Source: Microbacterium sp. 2FI (GTDB taxonomy: Bacteria > Actinomycetota > Actinomycetes > Actinomycetales > Microbacteriaceae). From it: a stretch of 64,000 nt of DNA. The position numbers were made by a program, and so were the translations under genes. Every line of letters begins with the position of its first letter. Within the stretch, counting starts at the first letter, position 1. Below the pieces are notes generated by a model, which did not search any database, was not told the DNA's origin, and was given only the letters and a program-made list of their open reading frames with translations. Positions 55,790 to 64,000 of the stretch are shown here, one piece after another. The stretch lies in NCBI RefSeq assembly GCF_005502885.1, contig NZ_SCMR01000002.1, positions 248,001 through 312,000 of the forward strand. The letters are read 5' to 3'.

Positions 55790-56487
55790 GGGCGGGTCTC
55801 CTCGGTGGTGGTGTGGCGGTTTGCGTGGTGCGCTGCATGGAACGACGCGACGTCTTCGGCCGTGCGCCCCTCGAGCGTCGACCACACCGCATGTGCGCCG
55901 GCGCCGGCGATCGACACCATGAGCGGCACGCCGATGACCGCGGCCCCCGACGCCACCGCCGAGCGCAGGCCGTTGGGAGAGTCCTCGATCGCGACCGTCT
56001 CGTCGGGGCTCACGCCGAGCGCCTCGCAGGCCTGCAGATAGGGATCGGGGAAGGGTTTGGGCCGCGTCGACTCGTCGCCGGCGATGACGACGTCGAACGC
56101 CTCGAAGTCGATGAGGTCGACGACCGTGTCGGCCATGCGCCGCATCGACATCGTGACGAGCCCCGTCTTGATGCCGGCGGCGCGGAGACTGGCCAGCAGC
56201 TCCCGCGCGCCGGGGCGGAACGGCACGCCCTTGTCGGTGAGCTGGCCCATGACGTCGTCGGTGAGGTGGTCGATGATGTCGCGGACGCCCATGCGCACAC
56301 CGGCATCCTGGAAGATGCGTGCCGAGTCCTCGAGACCGAGGCCGACGAGGCCGAGCGCCTGCTCGTGCGACCAGGTGCCGCCGAACCGCTCGACGAGCGG
56401 TGTCTCGGCGGCCATCCAGTACGGCTCGGTATCGACGAGGGTTCCGTCCATGTCCCACAGGACGGCGGAAAGACGAGGCGCACTCAC
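55786..56487 (-). CDS. HAD-family hydrolase, phosphoglucomutase-like subfamily
   Basis: A 233-residue haloacid-dehalogenase-type phosphatase or mutase. Motif I is VLWDMDGTLVDTEPYW (residues 9-24) with the two catalytic Asp; motif II T is in GLVTMS near 110-115, motif III Lys in RPKPFPDPYLQA near 142-153, and motif IV Asp in VAIEDSPNGLRSA near 165-177. The substrate is unknown; the family acts on sugar phosphates and similar compounds. The GTG start follows TAGGAT (56499-56494) by 6 nt. trmI starts at its stop. Confidence 0.9.
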   Translation of the reverse strand: MSAPRLSAVLWDMDGTLVDTEPYWMAAETPLVERFGGTWSHEQALGLVGLGLEDSARIFQDAGVRMGVRDIIDHLTDDVMGQLTDKGVPFRPGARELLASLRAAGIKTGLVTMSMRRMADTVVDLIDFEAFDVVIAGDESTRPKPFPDPYLQACEALGVSPDETVAIEDSPNGLRSAVASGAAVIGVPLMVSIAGAGAHAVWSTLEGRTAEDVASFHAAHHANRHTTTEETRP

Positions 56488-56493
56488 CGGGCA

Positions 56494-56499
56494 ATCCTA
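56494..56499 (-). promoter_or_regulatory. -10 box of the HAD-trmI unit (leaderless type)
   Basis: TAGGAT on the minus strand ends 6 nt before the GTG start at 56487. Confidence 0.55.
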
Positions 56500-56556
56500 C
56501 CGAGGCGCCGAACCGGGCATATCCTGGGGGAAGCCCGGAAGGGCGGAGGAGGTCGT

Positions 56557-57426
56557 GTGGACGGACTGGGTCGCCGGGTGCTCGTCGCAGCGTTCGACGG
56601 ATGGAACGACGCCGGCGAGGCCGCGTCATCCGCCATCACGCAGCTGCGCGAGGGCGGGACGTACGAGCCGGTCTTCTCCGTGGACCCCGAGCTCTACTTC
56701 GACTACCAGTACACGCGACCCCAGATCGCGACCGACGCAGAGGGCAGACGCACGCTGACGTGGCCCGAGGCGACGCTGCTGCGACCGGCACGAGCCACCC
56801 GCGGCGGAACGCAGCTGTGGCTGCTCACCGGCGTCGAGCCCGCGCGCGCGTGGCAGGCCTTCGCGACGGAGTTCATCGACATCGCCCTGCGCGAAGACAT
56901 CACCGGGTTCGTCGCGATGGGCTCGATGATGTCCGACGTCCCCCACACCCGTCCGATCTCGGTGTTCGCGGGCAGCGACAGCGAGCACCTGCGCACCTCG
57001 CTCGATCTCGAGAAGAGCACGTACGAAGGACCCGTGGGGATCCTCAGCGTTCTCGGTCATATGGCGGATGCCGCCGGCATTCCCGCGGCGAGCCTGTGGG
57101 CCAGCGTCCCGCACTATGTCGCCGGCCACACGCCGTCGCCCAAGGCGACCCTGGCTCTCCTCGACCGGCTCGAAGACCTGACCGGCGCCCCCGTCCCGCG
57201 CGGCGAACTCGCGACCGAAGCGGCCGCCTGGGAGGCGTCGATCGATGCCGCGGCAGCCGACGACGAGGAGATGACGGAGTACATCCGCCAGCTCGAGCGA
57301 ACGCGCGACACGTGGGACTCCCCCGAGGCATCGGGCGACGCGATCGCGCAGGAGTTCGAGCGGTACCTCCGCCGCGGCGGAGACGGCGGCCCCACCAAGC
57401 CCGGTCGCGACGAGCCCCGCCGATAG
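56557..57426 (+). CDS. PAC2-family protein
   Basis: A 289-residue protein of the PAC2 family, related to proteasome-assembly chaperones but widespread in actinobacteria without an assigned job. The N-terminal signature is RVLVAAFDGWNDAGEAASSAI (residues 7-27), and a conserved middle reads FVAMGSMMSDVPHTRPISVFA near residues 122-142; SLWASVPHYVAGHTPSPKATLALLDRLEDLTG near 178-209 precedes an acidic C-terminal helix. The GTG start has a GGAGGAGG site 5 nt upstream. It converges on uppP, 29 bp away, with no clear hairpin between. Confidence 0.88.
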   Translation: MDGLGRRVLVAAFDGWNDAGEAASSAITQLREGGTYEPVFSVDPELYFDYQYTRPQIATDAEGRRTLTWPEATLLRPARATRGGTQLWLLTGVEPARAWQAFATEFIDIALREDITGFVAMGSMMSDVPHTRPISVFAGSDSEHLRTSLDLEKSTYEGPVGILSVLGHMADAAGIPAASLWASVPHYVAGHTPSPKATLALLDRLEDLTGAPVPRGELATEAAAWEASIDAAAADDEEMTEYIRQLERTRDTWDSPEASGDAIAQEFERYLRRGGDGGPTKPGRDEPRR

Positions 57427-57455
57427 CGCGAGTCCCGTCGGCGACGCGCGCGAGC

Positions 57456-58280
57456 TCAGTAGGCCGAGATCGCCCCCGTGCTCAGCAGCACGAGGATCAG
57501 CGTGCCGAGCGCGACGCGGTAGATCACGAACGGCAGGAAGCTGTGCTTGGAGATCCAGTTCATGAAGAACGCGATCACCCCGAGGGCCACCAGGAACGCC
57601 ACGCCCGTCGCGACGGCCGTCTCGCCGAGCGTGAACACGCCGGGCTCGTTCCAGCTCTTGAACAGCTGGTAGAAGCCGCTGCCGAAGACGGCGGGGATCG
57701 CGAGCAGGAACGCGTAGCGCGCGGCCGCTGCCCGCTCGTAGCCCATGAAGAGCCCGGCGGTGATGGTTCCGCCCGACCGTGACACGCCGGGGATGAGCGC
57801 GAGTGCCTGCGCGAACCCGTAGATCACGCCGTGGCCGACGGTGATGTCCTGCAGCTTGCGCTTCTTCGCGCCGACGTGGTCGGCGATGCCCAACAGCACG
57901 CCGAAGAAGATCAGCATGCCGGCGATCAGCCAGAGCGAGCGGAAGACCGTCTCGATCTGGTCCTGGAAGAGCAGCCCCAGCACGACGATCGGGATGCTGC
58001 CGACGATGATCAGCCAGCCCATCTTCGCGTCGGGGTCGTTGCGCGGGATGCGACCCGCGAGCGAGCGAAACCAGCTGCCGATGATCCGTACGATGTCTCG
58101 CCAGAAGAACAGCACGACAGCAGCCTCGGTGCCGATCTGCGTGATGGCGGTGAACGCCGCGCCCGGGTCCTGAGCGCCGGGCAGGAACTCGCCGAGGATG
58201 CGCAGGTGCGCGCTGGAGGAGACCGGCAGGAACTCGGTGAGTCCCTGCACGAAGCCGAGGATGATCGCCTCGAGGAGCAT
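57456..58280 (-). CDS. uppP: Undecaprenyl-diphosphatase
   Basis: Recycles the cell-wall lipid carrier by removing a phosphate from undecaprenyl diphosphate; also confers bacitracin resistance. The 274-residue integral membrane protein has the catalytic segments [15 protein letters not shown] near residues 11-25 and [17 protein letters not shown] near 154-170, and about eight helices. The ATG has a GAAAGG site. It is followed on its strand by PAC2's convergent end; M20 peptidase lies upstream. Confidence 0.95.
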   Translation of the reverse strand: MLLEAIILGFVQGLTEFLPVSSSAHLRILGEFLPGAQDPGAAFTAITQIGTEAAVVLFFWRDIVRIIGSWFRSLAGRIPRNDPDAKMGWLIIVGSIPIVVLGLLFQDQIETVFRSLWLIAGMLIFFGVLLGIADHVGAKKRKLQDITVGHGVIYGFAQALALIPGVSRSGGTITAGLFMGYERAAAARYAFLLAIPAVFGSGFYQLFKSWNEPGVFTLGETAVATGVAFLVALGVIAFFMNWISKHSFLPFVIYRVALGTLILVLLSTGAISAY

Positions 58281-58305
58281 GGGGCGCCTTTCGTGCTTTC
58301 GTGCG

Positions 58306-58326
58306 GGATGCCGTCTCGCGGCATCC
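58306..58326. repeat. Short hairpin between the M20 peptidase and uppP genes
   Basis: GGATGCCG (58306-58313) pairs with CGGCATCC (58319-58326) across a 5-nt loop. It lies just after the M20 peptidase stop and could be a weak terminator or attenuator. The stem is the same octamer as the window-wide motif. Confidence 0.55.
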
Positions 58327-58330
58327 GTCG

Positions 58331-59632
58331 TCAGTAGGTGCGAAGAAGGTCGGTGAGAACGGTCTGGCCGAAGACGAGGGCGTCGATCGGGACGCGCTCG
58401 TCGACGCCGTGGAACATCCCGGTGAAGTCGAGGTCGGCGGGAAGCCGCAGCGGCGCGAAGCCGTAGCCGGTGATGCCGAGGGCCGCCAGCGCTTTGTTGT
58501 CGGTGCCGCCGCCCAGCAGGTATGGGATCACCGGCGTGCCCGGATCGTGGCGGCCGAGCGCGCCGACCATCGCGTCGACGAGGTCGCCCGCGAACGGAAC
58601 CTCGAGCCCGATGTCCTGGTGGACGATCTCGACCTCGACGCCGTCGCCGACGATGCGACGAATGTCGGCGAGGGCCGCTGCCTCGGTACCCGGGAGCACG
58701 CGCACGTCGATCAGCGCCTCGGCGCGGTCGGGGATGACGTTGTGCTTGTACCCGGCGGTGAGCCCGGTGGGGTTCGCAGTGGTCCGCAGCGAGGAGCGGA
58801 GGAACCCGGATGCCGCACCCGCAGCCTCGGCGAGGACGTCGGGGTCCGAGGCCGAGGCGCCGGTGATCTGCGACAGCGCATCGGTCATCGCGCGCGTGGT
58901 GTCGGTCATCGCGATCGGCCACTCGGTGCGTCCGAGTGCTGCGACGGCATCGGCGAGTTTGGTGACGGCGTTGTCGCCGTGGAAGCTCGAGCCGTGCGCC
59001 GCGCGGCCGCGCGCGACGAGCCGGATCCAGATGAGCGCCTTTTCTCCCACCTGCAGCAGGTACGCGCGACGATCGCCCACGGCGATCGAGTAGCCGCCGA
59101 CCTCGCTGATCGCCTCGGTGGCGCCGGCGAACCACTCCGGGTGGTCCTGCACGACGAGCGCCGATCCCTCGACGCCGCCGTTCTCCTCGTCGGCGAAGAA
59201 GGTGAGGATCAGGTCGCGCTCAGGCTGGTCGCCGGAGCGCAGGATGTCGGCGACGGAGGTCAGGATCATGGCGTCCATGTCCTTCATGTCGACGGCGCCG
59301 CGACCCCACAGCATCCCGTCCTGCACGACGCCCCCGAACGGGTCGACGCTCCAGTCCTCCGCGATCGCGGGAACCACGTCGAGGTGACCGTGCAGCACGA
59401 GCGCGGGCCGGGAGCGGTCGCGTCCCGGCACGCGGGCCATCACGTTGGTCCGTCTCGGGATCGGCTCGTAGTACTCGGGGGCGAGCCCGAGCGCCTCGAG
59501 GTAGGCGCCCACGTACTCGGCGGCTTCGCGCTCGCCGGCAGCCCGCCCCCCGCCGTGGTTCGTGGTGTCGAACCGGATGAGGTCGCGGGCCACCGCGGCG
59601 ACTTCGGGCAGCTCGGGATCGGGAGACGGCAT
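58331..59632 (-). CDS. M20-family metallopeptidase/deacylase
   Basis: A 433-residue two-zinc hydrolase. Metal ligands are seen in [12 protein letters not shown] near residues 75-86 (His and catalytic Asp), [13 protein letters not shown] near 103-115 (bridging Asp) and [11 protein letters not shown] near 136-146 (catalytic Glu and metal Glu). The dimerisation or lid domain runs from about 180 to 310; a His in [13 protein letters not shown] is near 390. Substrate unknown. ATG 59632 follows TAGGTT (59645-59640) by 7 nt. uppP is 50 bp downstream. Confidence 0.9.
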   Translation of the reverse strand: MPSPDPELPEVAAVARDLIRFDTTNHGGGRAAGEREAAEYVGAYLEALGLAPEYYEPIPRRTNVMARVPGRDRSRPALVLHGHLDVVPAIAEDWSVDPFGGVVQDGMLWGRGAVDMKDMDAMILTSVADILRSGDQPERDLILTFFADEENGGVEGSALVVQDHPEWFAGATEAISEVGGYSIAVGDRRAYLLQVGEKALIWIRLVARGRAAHGSSFHGDNAVTKLADAVAALGRTEWPIAMTDTTRAMTDALSQITGASASDPDVLAEAAGAASGFLRSSLRTTANPTGLTAGYKHNVIPDRAEALIDVRVLPGTEAAALADIRRIVGDGVEVEIVHQDIGLEVPFAGDLVDAMVGALGRHDPGTPVIPYLLGGGTDNKALAALGITGYGFAPLRLPADLDFTGMFHGVDERVPIDALVFGQTVLTDLLRTY

Positions 59633-59639
59633 GCCGACA

Positions 59640-59645
59640 AACCTA
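59640..59645 (-). promoter_or_regulatory. -10 box of the M20 peptidase gene (leaderless type)
   Basis: TAGGTT on the minus strand ends 7 nt before the ATG at 59632. Confidence 0.5.
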
Positions 59646-59666
59646 CCTTCCGGTGTGGAGGGACAA

Positions 59667-59700
59667 ACGAAGAAGGCCCCCTTTCGGGAGCCTTCTTCGT
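59667..59700 (-). terminator. Terminator of tRNA-Leu(GAG)
   Basis: ACGAAGAAGGC (59667-59677) pairs with 59690-59700, with a partly paired CCCC/GGG inner part. It starts 4 nt after the tRNA gene on the minus strand and is followed by TTTGT. Confidence 0.8.
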
Positions 59701-59704
59701 TCTG

Positions 59705-59789
59705 TGCGCGAGGGGGGACTTGAACCCCCACGCCCTATACGGGCACTAGCACCTCAAGCTAGCGCGTCTACCTATTCCGCCACCCGCGC
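59705..59789 (-). tRNA. tRNA-Leu (anticodon GAG)
   Basis: On the minus strand the 85-nt gene starts GCGCGGGTGGCGGAATAGGT, with anticodon loop CTTGAGGT containing GAG, a long variable arm (TGCCCGTATAGGGCG), the T arm GGGGGTTCAAGTCCCCC, and a 7-bp acceptor stem with one G-U pair. The discriminator is A and no CCA is encoded. It reads CUC and CUU leucine codons. Confidence 0.95.
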
Positions 59790-59859
59790 AAGGTGGTTTC
59801 GGTTTCGCAACCGAGGAACGACATTACCATGTTCCGGCGCCGTCGAAGAACCGAGGCCG

Positions 59860-60948
59860 TCACGCCACCGAGACGCCGAACGCGAGGCCGAGCGCGTAGG
59901 TGATGAGCGCCGCCGCATACCCGATCCCGAGCTGTCGCAGCGCCCGTCGCAGCGGGGGGCCACCCGAGAGCAGTCCGACGGCGGCACCGGTGCCGAGCAG
60001 CGCGATGCCGACGAGTACGAGCGCGATGATCACGGCGGTCATCCCCGACAGCCCGAAGATCCACGGCAGCACCGGGATGATCGCGCCCGAGGCGAAGAAC
60101 AGGAAGCTCGACAGCGCGGCGCCCCACGCGGCACCGACGACCTCGTGGTCGTCGACGGCTTCGTCGGGCAGCCGGTAGGGCTCTGAGCGATCGGCGGCCT
60201 GTGCCGTGGCGACGACGCGGCGCGCGCGCTCGAGCGCGTCGGCGGCAGGCATCCCTCGCGTGCGGTACACCAGGGCGAGCTCGTTCGCGTCGAGATCGAG
60301 GTCGGGGAGCACGTGGTCGGCGTAGTTGCCCGGCTGCGTGGACTCGAGCAGCTCCCGCTGCGAGCGCACCGAGACGAACTCCCCGGCGCCCATCGAGAGC
60401 GCGCCGGCCAGGAGCCCCGCGATGCCGCTGAAGAGCACGAACTGCGGTGCGACGCCGGTCGCCCCGACCCCCATCACGAGGGCGAGGTTCGAGACGAGAC
60501 CGTCGTTGGCGCCGAACACCGCCGCGCGGAAGGTGCCCGACAGCCGCCGCCGCCCGCGCGCCGCGAGGCCGCGGACGACCTCGTGATGGATCTTCTCGTC
60601 GGCCGCCATCGCCGACGTGGCGAACGGCTCGTCGTCGTACGGCGAGCGGGCCTCGGCGTTCTGAGCGAGGGCGAGCACGAAGATCGAACCGAAGCGCTTG
60701 GCCATCGAGCCCAGCAGCACCGTGCCGGCGTCGGGTCGCGGCAGCCGTGACGGCTCGCCGCCGAGGAGCTCAAGCCAGTGCGCTTCATGCCGACCCTCGG
60801 CGTCGGCGAGGGCAAGCAGGATCTCGCGCTCCTCGCCGTCGCGTCGCCCCGCGAGCTCGCGGTAGACGCGCGCCTCGGCGCGCTCGTTGACGAGATACTG
60901 CGCCCACCGGCGGCGGTCGCGGGCGGTCGGTGCGGTGGGCGCGCTCAA
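59860..60948 (-). CDS. Ferritin-like VIT1/CCC1 transporter
   Basis: A 362-residue iron/manganese transporter-like membrane protein. The N-terminal part (about residues 10-130) is a ferritin-like helical domain (NERAEARVYRELA; LADAEGRHEAHWLELLG; AADEKIHHEVV) with Glu/His that can bind iron. The VIT1/CCC1 part follows from about 140 (FRAAVFGANDGLVSNLALVMGVGATG; GALSMGAGEFVSVRSQRELL) with five helices. The TTG start codon is supported by a GGAGG site 6 nt upstream. The ion and direction of transport are not known. Confidence 0.88.
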   Translation of the reverse strand: MSAPTAPTARDRRRWAQYLVNERAEARVYRELAGRRDGEEREILLALADAEGRHEAHWLELLGGEPSRLPRPDAGTVLLGSMAKRFGSIFVLALAQNAEARSPYDDEPFATSAMAADEKIHHEVVRGLAARGRRRLSGTFRAAVFGANDGLVSNLALVMGVGATGVAPQFVLFSGIAGLLAGALSMGAGEFVSVRSQRELLESTQPGNYADHVLPDLDLDANELALVYRTRGMPAADALERARRVVATAQAADRSEPYRLPDEAVDDHEVVGAAWGAALSSFLFFASGAIIPVLPWIFGLSGMTAVIIALVLVGIALLGTGAAVGLLSGGPPLRRALRQLGIGYAAALITYALGLAFGVSVA

Positions 60949-61055
60949 TCAGGCCTCCGAAGGCTGCGGTGCGGGGAACCCTTCCACGCTAGTGAGCGAC
61001 AGGATGCCGCACCCCGCGAATCCGCGGATTGACAGCATTTCGGCCCTCCGAACCG

Positions 61056-61529
61056 TCAGCCCTGGCCCTGTTCCAGCTCGGCCCGGAGGCCGCGCTCGCC
61101 GGCGCGCATGACGTGCGCGTGCGCCCGCTCGAACGCGGGCCGCAGCGCCCACGCGGTGGCGTTCATCCAGCGGCGCTCGGTGGCGACGTCCCACCGGAAC
61201 GTCACGATCGACGATTCGGGCCCGGCCGCGGCCACCTCGACCCTCCCGCTCCCCCGCAGATCGCCGGTGCTCGCCGCCGACAGTGCGCGCCCGGGGTCGA
61301 CGTGGACGAGTTCGAGGCGCACGCGCAGCCGATAGCCGAGGGGGCTCCGCACCGCGAGCACGAGGTGCTCCCCCGCGGCGAGGCGCGAAGGCGGCGTCAC
61401 GAGCTCGACCCCCGGCCACCACGTCGGCGCGGCGGCGTCGGCGCGCAGCATCCGCTCGATCTCTTCCCAGCACCGGCGCGCCGGCACATCGAGGCTCCAC
61501 CGCGAGAGGAACGAGTAGGCGGCACCCAT
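61056..61529 (-). CDS. SRPBCC-family (polyketide cyclase-like) protein
   Basis: A 157-residue START-fold protein. The N-terminal strand and helix (SRWSLDVPARRCWEEIERML, residues 9-28), PTWWPGVELV near 35-44, and LRGSGRVEVAAAGPESSIVTFRWDVATERRWMNATAWALRPAFERAHAHVMRAGERGLR form the common SRPBCC scaffold. The ligand is unknown. The ATG follows TAGACT (61541-61536) by 6 nt, which suggests a leaderless mRNA. It stands between the helicase and transporter genes. Confidence 0.8.
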   Translation of the reverse strand: MGAAYSFLSRWSLDVPARRCWEEIERMLRADAAAPTWWPGVELVTPPSRLAAGEHLVLAVRSPLGYRLRVRLELVHVDPGRALSAASTGDLRGSGRVEVAAAGPESSIVTFRWDVATERRWMNATAWALRPAFERAHAHVMRAGERGLRAELEQGQG

Positions 61530-61535
61530 GCCCGG

Positions 61536-61541
61536 AGTCTA
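61536..61541 (-). promoter_or_regulatory. -10 box of the SRPBCC gene at 61529 (leaderless type)
   Basis: TAGACT on the minus strand ends 6 nt before the ATG. Confidence 0.5.
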
Positions 61542-61561
61542 GGCGCGCGCGGCCGCGCGGC

Positions 61562-63457
61562 TCATGAGTGCACGCGCCGCCGCAGCACATCGATGCGGGC
61601 CTGCAGCTGCACGACCGTCGCGTGCGAGACAGCGGGCCCGCCGCAGATGCGCCGGAGCTCGGCATGCACCGTGCCGTGCGGTTCGCCCGACTGCCGGGCG
61701 TACAGGCCGACCAGGCTGTTGAGCAGCTGGCGCTGCTCCTTGAGCGTGCGGTGGAGCGCCTGCGGCGGCGCCGGCTCGTGCGCGCCGCCGGTGACCTCGC
61801 TGCCCTCGCTCCCCTCCCGCGCCTCGCGGGCGCGACGATGGCGGCCCTGGCGCGCCTGGCGCTGCATGAGCAGCTCGTGCACGTGCTCTGGCTCGAGCAA
61901 GCCCGGCAGCCCGAGGAACTCCTCCTCTTCGGGGGTTCCCGGGACCGCGAGCTGCCCGAACTCGCGGCCGTCGAAGAGCACGCGGTCGAAGTGGGCGAGC
62001 GAGCCGAGCGCCTGGTAGGTGAACTCCTCGGTGAGCGCGTCCGAGGCCTTGTCCTCGCGCTCGGCGGCATCCATCAGGTCTTCTTCGGCGTTCCAGTCGT
62101 CCTCGCCGTCGCTGTCGCGATCGAGGGCGTGATCGCGCTGGCGTTCGAGCTCGTTCGCAAGCGCGAGCAGCTGCGGCACGTTCGGGAGGAACACGCTCGC
62201 CGTCTCGCCCCGCCGCCGCGCACGCACGAATCGCCCGATCGCCTGCGCGAAGAACAGCGGCGTGGATGCCGACGTCGCGTACACGCCGACCGCGAGCCGG
62301 GGCACATCCACACCCTCCGACACCATGCGCACCGCGACCATCCACCGACTGCCGTCGCCGGAGAACGTCTCGATCCGCGACGAGGCCTCGGCCTCGTCGG
62401 AGAGGACGACGGTCGGCGCCTCGCCGGTGATCTCACGGAGGATGTCGGCGTACGCGCGGGCCGCGGTCTGATCGGTCGCGATGACGAGACCGCCGGCGTC
62501 GGGCACCTGCTCGCGCACCTCGCTGAGCCGGCGGTCGGCCGACCGCAGCACCGCCGGGATCCACTCCCCTGCCGGGTCGAGGGCGGTGCGCCAGGCCTGC
62601 GACGTGATGTCCTTCGTGTTGTCCTGCCCGAGCTGGGCCTCCATCTCGTCGCCGGTCTTGGTGCGCCACTTCATCTGCCCCGCGTAGACGAGGAAGATGA
62701 CGGGGCGCACGACGCCGTCTTCGAGGGCGCGGCGGTAGCCGTAGGCGTAGTCGGTGCGCGAGAGGCGGATGCCCTTCTCGTCGGGGTGGTACTCGACGAA
62801 CGGGATCGGCGCGGTGTCGCTGCGGAACGGCGTCCCCGACAGCAGCAGCCGTCGGGTGGCGCGCGCGTACGCCTCGCGCAGGGCATCGCCCCAGCTGAGC
62901 GCGTCGCCGCCGTGGTGCACTTCGTCGAGCACCACGAGCGTTCGCGCATCCATCGTGAGGCGCTGATGCACCGACGCCTTCACCGCGACCTGGGCGTACG
63001 TCACCGCGACGCCGTGGTACTGCCGCGCCGGGATGGCGTGGCGGTTGCTGAAGGCGGGGTCGAGGCGGATGCCGACGCGCGCCGCAGCATCCGCCCACTG
63101 CGTCTTCAGGTGTTCGGTCGGCGCGACGACGACGATGCGATCGACGACGCGACGGCGCAGCAGCTCACTGGCGAGGCGCAGGGCGAAGGTCGTCTTGCCG
63201 GCGCCCGGCGTCGCGGCGGCGAGGAAGTCGCGCGGACCCGACCCCGGTCCGTCGGGACCGTCGAGCGAGAAGTAGAGATCGAGAGCCTCGGCCTGCCAAG
63301 CGCGCAGGCGCTGGGCGGTTCCCCACGGCGCGCGCTGGGGATAGGTCGGGGAAAGATGCTCAGCGGCGAAGCTGCCGATGTGGGCCTCGGAAGCGCGTTC
63401 CTCGAGGAGGGCGTCGTCGTCCAATCGCACCTCCCCCCGCCGGAAACAACGAGTCAC
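61562..63457 (-). CDS. DEAD/DEAH-box superfamily-2 helicase
   Basis: A helicase of about 631 residues. Walker A is ATPGAGKTTFALRLASELL near residue 82; motif II is DEVHHGG near 178; motif III LLLSGTPFR follows near 205; motif VI is FFAQAIGRFVRARRRGE near 405. An acidic insert (DRDSDGEDDWNAEEDLMD) lies near 450. It resembles the UvrB/restriction-type helicases of actinobacteria. The start is uncertain: GTG 63457 is taken here, with 63460 and 63430 as alternatives; none has a well-spaced ribosome site. It is divergent from the SGNH gene. Confidence 0.82.
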   Translation of the reverse strand: MTRCFRRGEVRLDDDALLEERASEAHIGSFAAEHLSPTYPQRAPWGTAQRLRAWQAEALDLYFSLDGPDGPGSGPRDFLAAATPGAGKTTFALRLASELLRRRVVDRIVVVAPTEHLKTQWADAAARVGIRLDPAFSNRHAIPARQYHGVAVTYAQVAVKASVHQRLTMDARTLVVLDEVHHGGDALSWGDALREAYARATRRLLLSGTPFRSDTAPIPFVEYHPDEKGIRLSRTDYAYGYRRALEDGVVRPVIFLVYAGQMKWRTKTGDEMEAQLGQDNTKDITSQAWRTALDPAGEWIPAVLRSADRRLSEVREQVPDAGGLVIATDQTAARAYADILREITGEAPTVVLSDEAEASSRIETFSGDGSRWMVAVRMVSEGVDVPRLAVGVYATSASTPLFFAQAIGRFVRARRRGETASVFLPNVPQLLALANELERQRDHALDRDSDGEDDWNAEEDLMDAAEREDKASDALTEEFTYQALGSLAHFDRVLFDGREFGQLAVPGTPEEEEFLGLPGLLEPEHVHELLMQRQARQGRHRRAREAREGSEGSEVTGGAHEPAPPQALHRTLKEQRQLLNSLVGLYARQSGEPHGTVHAELRRICGGPAVSHATVVQLQARIDVLRRRVHS

Positions 63458-63535
63458 CACGATAGACGAGGCAGCCGACACCGGCGGTGCACCCAGCCGC
63501 GATATCCTGTCGACGGTCACGAACCGAGGAAGTGC

Positions 63536-64000
63536 ATGCCTGCTTACGACGATCACCGCACCCCCTACGTCCCGAACACCGAGCCGCACCCCTGGCGCCG
63601 CTACGTCGCGATCGGCGACTCGTTCACCGAGGGCATCGGCGATCCCGATCCCGACGCTCCCGGTCGCCACCGCGGGTGGGCCGACCGCGTCGCCGCGGTG
63701 CTGGCGGCGCAGGTCGACGACTTCGCGTACGCGAACCTCGCCATTCGCGGGCGCCTGATCGGCCGGATCGTCGACGAGCAGGTCGAGCCCGCGATCGCGC
63801 TTCGTCCCGACCTCGTGACGTTCTCAGCGGGCGGCAACGACGTCATCCGGCCCGGCTCCGACCCCGACGCGGTGGCGCAGCTGTTCGAGGACGCCGTCGT
63901 GCGCCTGTCGAGCACCGGCGCGACGGTGGTGGTGTTCACCGGCATCGACACCAACTTCACCCCCGTGTTCCGGGGCCTCCGCGGCAAGGTCGCGATCTAC
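63536..64000 (+). CDS. SGNH/GDSL-family hydrolase, N-terminal part (cut by window end)
   Basis: The first 155 residues are seen. RYVAIGDSFTEGIGDPDPDA near residues 23-42 holds the catalytic Ser, DFAYANLAIRGRLIGRIVDEQVEPA near 63-87 the block II Gly, and VTFSAGGNDVIRPGSDPDAV near 94-113 the block III Asn. It is clearly a paralogue of the gene at 32347. There is no signal peptide. The ATG has a GAGGAAG site 5-6 nt upstream. The catalytic Asp-His block lies beyond the window. Confidence 0.9.
   Translation, partial: MPAYDDHRTPYVPNTEPHPWRRYVAIGDSFTEGIGDPDPDAPGRHRGWADRVAAVLAAQVDDFAYANLAIRGRLIGRIVDEQVEPAIALRPDLVTFSAGGNDVIRPGSDPDAVAQLFEDAVVRLSSTGATVVVFTGIDTNFTPVFRGLRGKVAIY

Overview
This 64 kb window is a stretch of ordinary chromosome from a high-GC actinobacterium, most probably a Microbacterium or close relative in the Microbacteriaceae. 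The evidence is the very GC-rich codon third positions, gene families typical of Actinobacteria (rbpA, pafBC, HelY-type helicase, a PriA without helicase motifs, an HGxxPAAW protein, DUF6458, DUF6510) and gene order resembling other actinobacteria. I see no prophage, insertion sequence, CRISPR array, plasmid function or biosynthetic cluster.

Layout. 1-6247 (+): end of gmk, rpoZ, metK, priA, fmt, rsmB. 6266-8157: glsA and rpe, divergent across only 20 bp. 8199-14229 (+): hisE, hisG, hisF, hisI, two small membrane proteins, then trpC, trpB, trpA. 14284-22879 (+): lgt, gltB, gltD, pyk. 22962-27406: SHOCT protein, tRNA-Leu(CAA), an ANTAR response regulator, a hotdog thioesterase, polA. 27452-33108: accessory metabolism (DUF885 peptidase, phosphoribosyltransferase, flavin oxidoreductase, MFS transporter, SGNH hydrolase). 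33131-35098: RibD-like reductase with DUF2087 protein, divergent from an ArsR/SRPBCC pair. 35115-36880 (-): pseudouridine degradation pair psuG-psuK. 37509-38431: an AEC-type carrier broken by a frameshift. 38412-40020 (-): a three-gene module of molybdo-oxidoreductase, FAD reductase and DUF6510 zinc-ribbon protein. 40143-45976: DUF308 protein, S9 peptidase, SDR protein, NfeD/SPFH pair, GDPD. 46109-56487: rbpA facing lnt, helY, tatC, tatA, pafC, pafB, an FKBP lipoprotein, trmI and a HAD hydrolase. 56557-64000: PAC2 protein, uppP, M20 peptidase, tRNA-Leu(GAG), ferritin-like VIT1/CCC1 protein, SRPBCC protein, superfamily-2 helicase and a second SGNH hydrolase cut by the window end.

How the genes work together. 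The left third holds core biosynthesis (SAM, histidine, tryptophan, glutamate), lipoprotein maturation (lgt here, lnt further right) and glycolysis. Many units are tight, with ATGA, GTGA or TGATG stop/start overlaps. At least seventeen genes start 6-7 nt after a TANNNT-type -10 box with no Shine-Dalgarno, so leaderless transcription looks common and helps fix start codons. Strong hairpin terminators lie in several gaps.

The most notable non-gene signal is a non-palindromic octamer, GGATGCCG/CGGCATCC, occurring about once per kb in both orientations. Inside genes it forces otherwise uncommon GAT and GCA codons. Other points of interest are the glsA/rpe overlapping divergent -10 boxes, the Mo-oxidoreductase module, a possible sigma-R-type promoter at rbpA, the broken AEC gene, an SDR lacking its catalytic Tyr, and three places where genes expected from other actinobacteria are missing (coaBC, trpE, the Pup-proteasome cluster).
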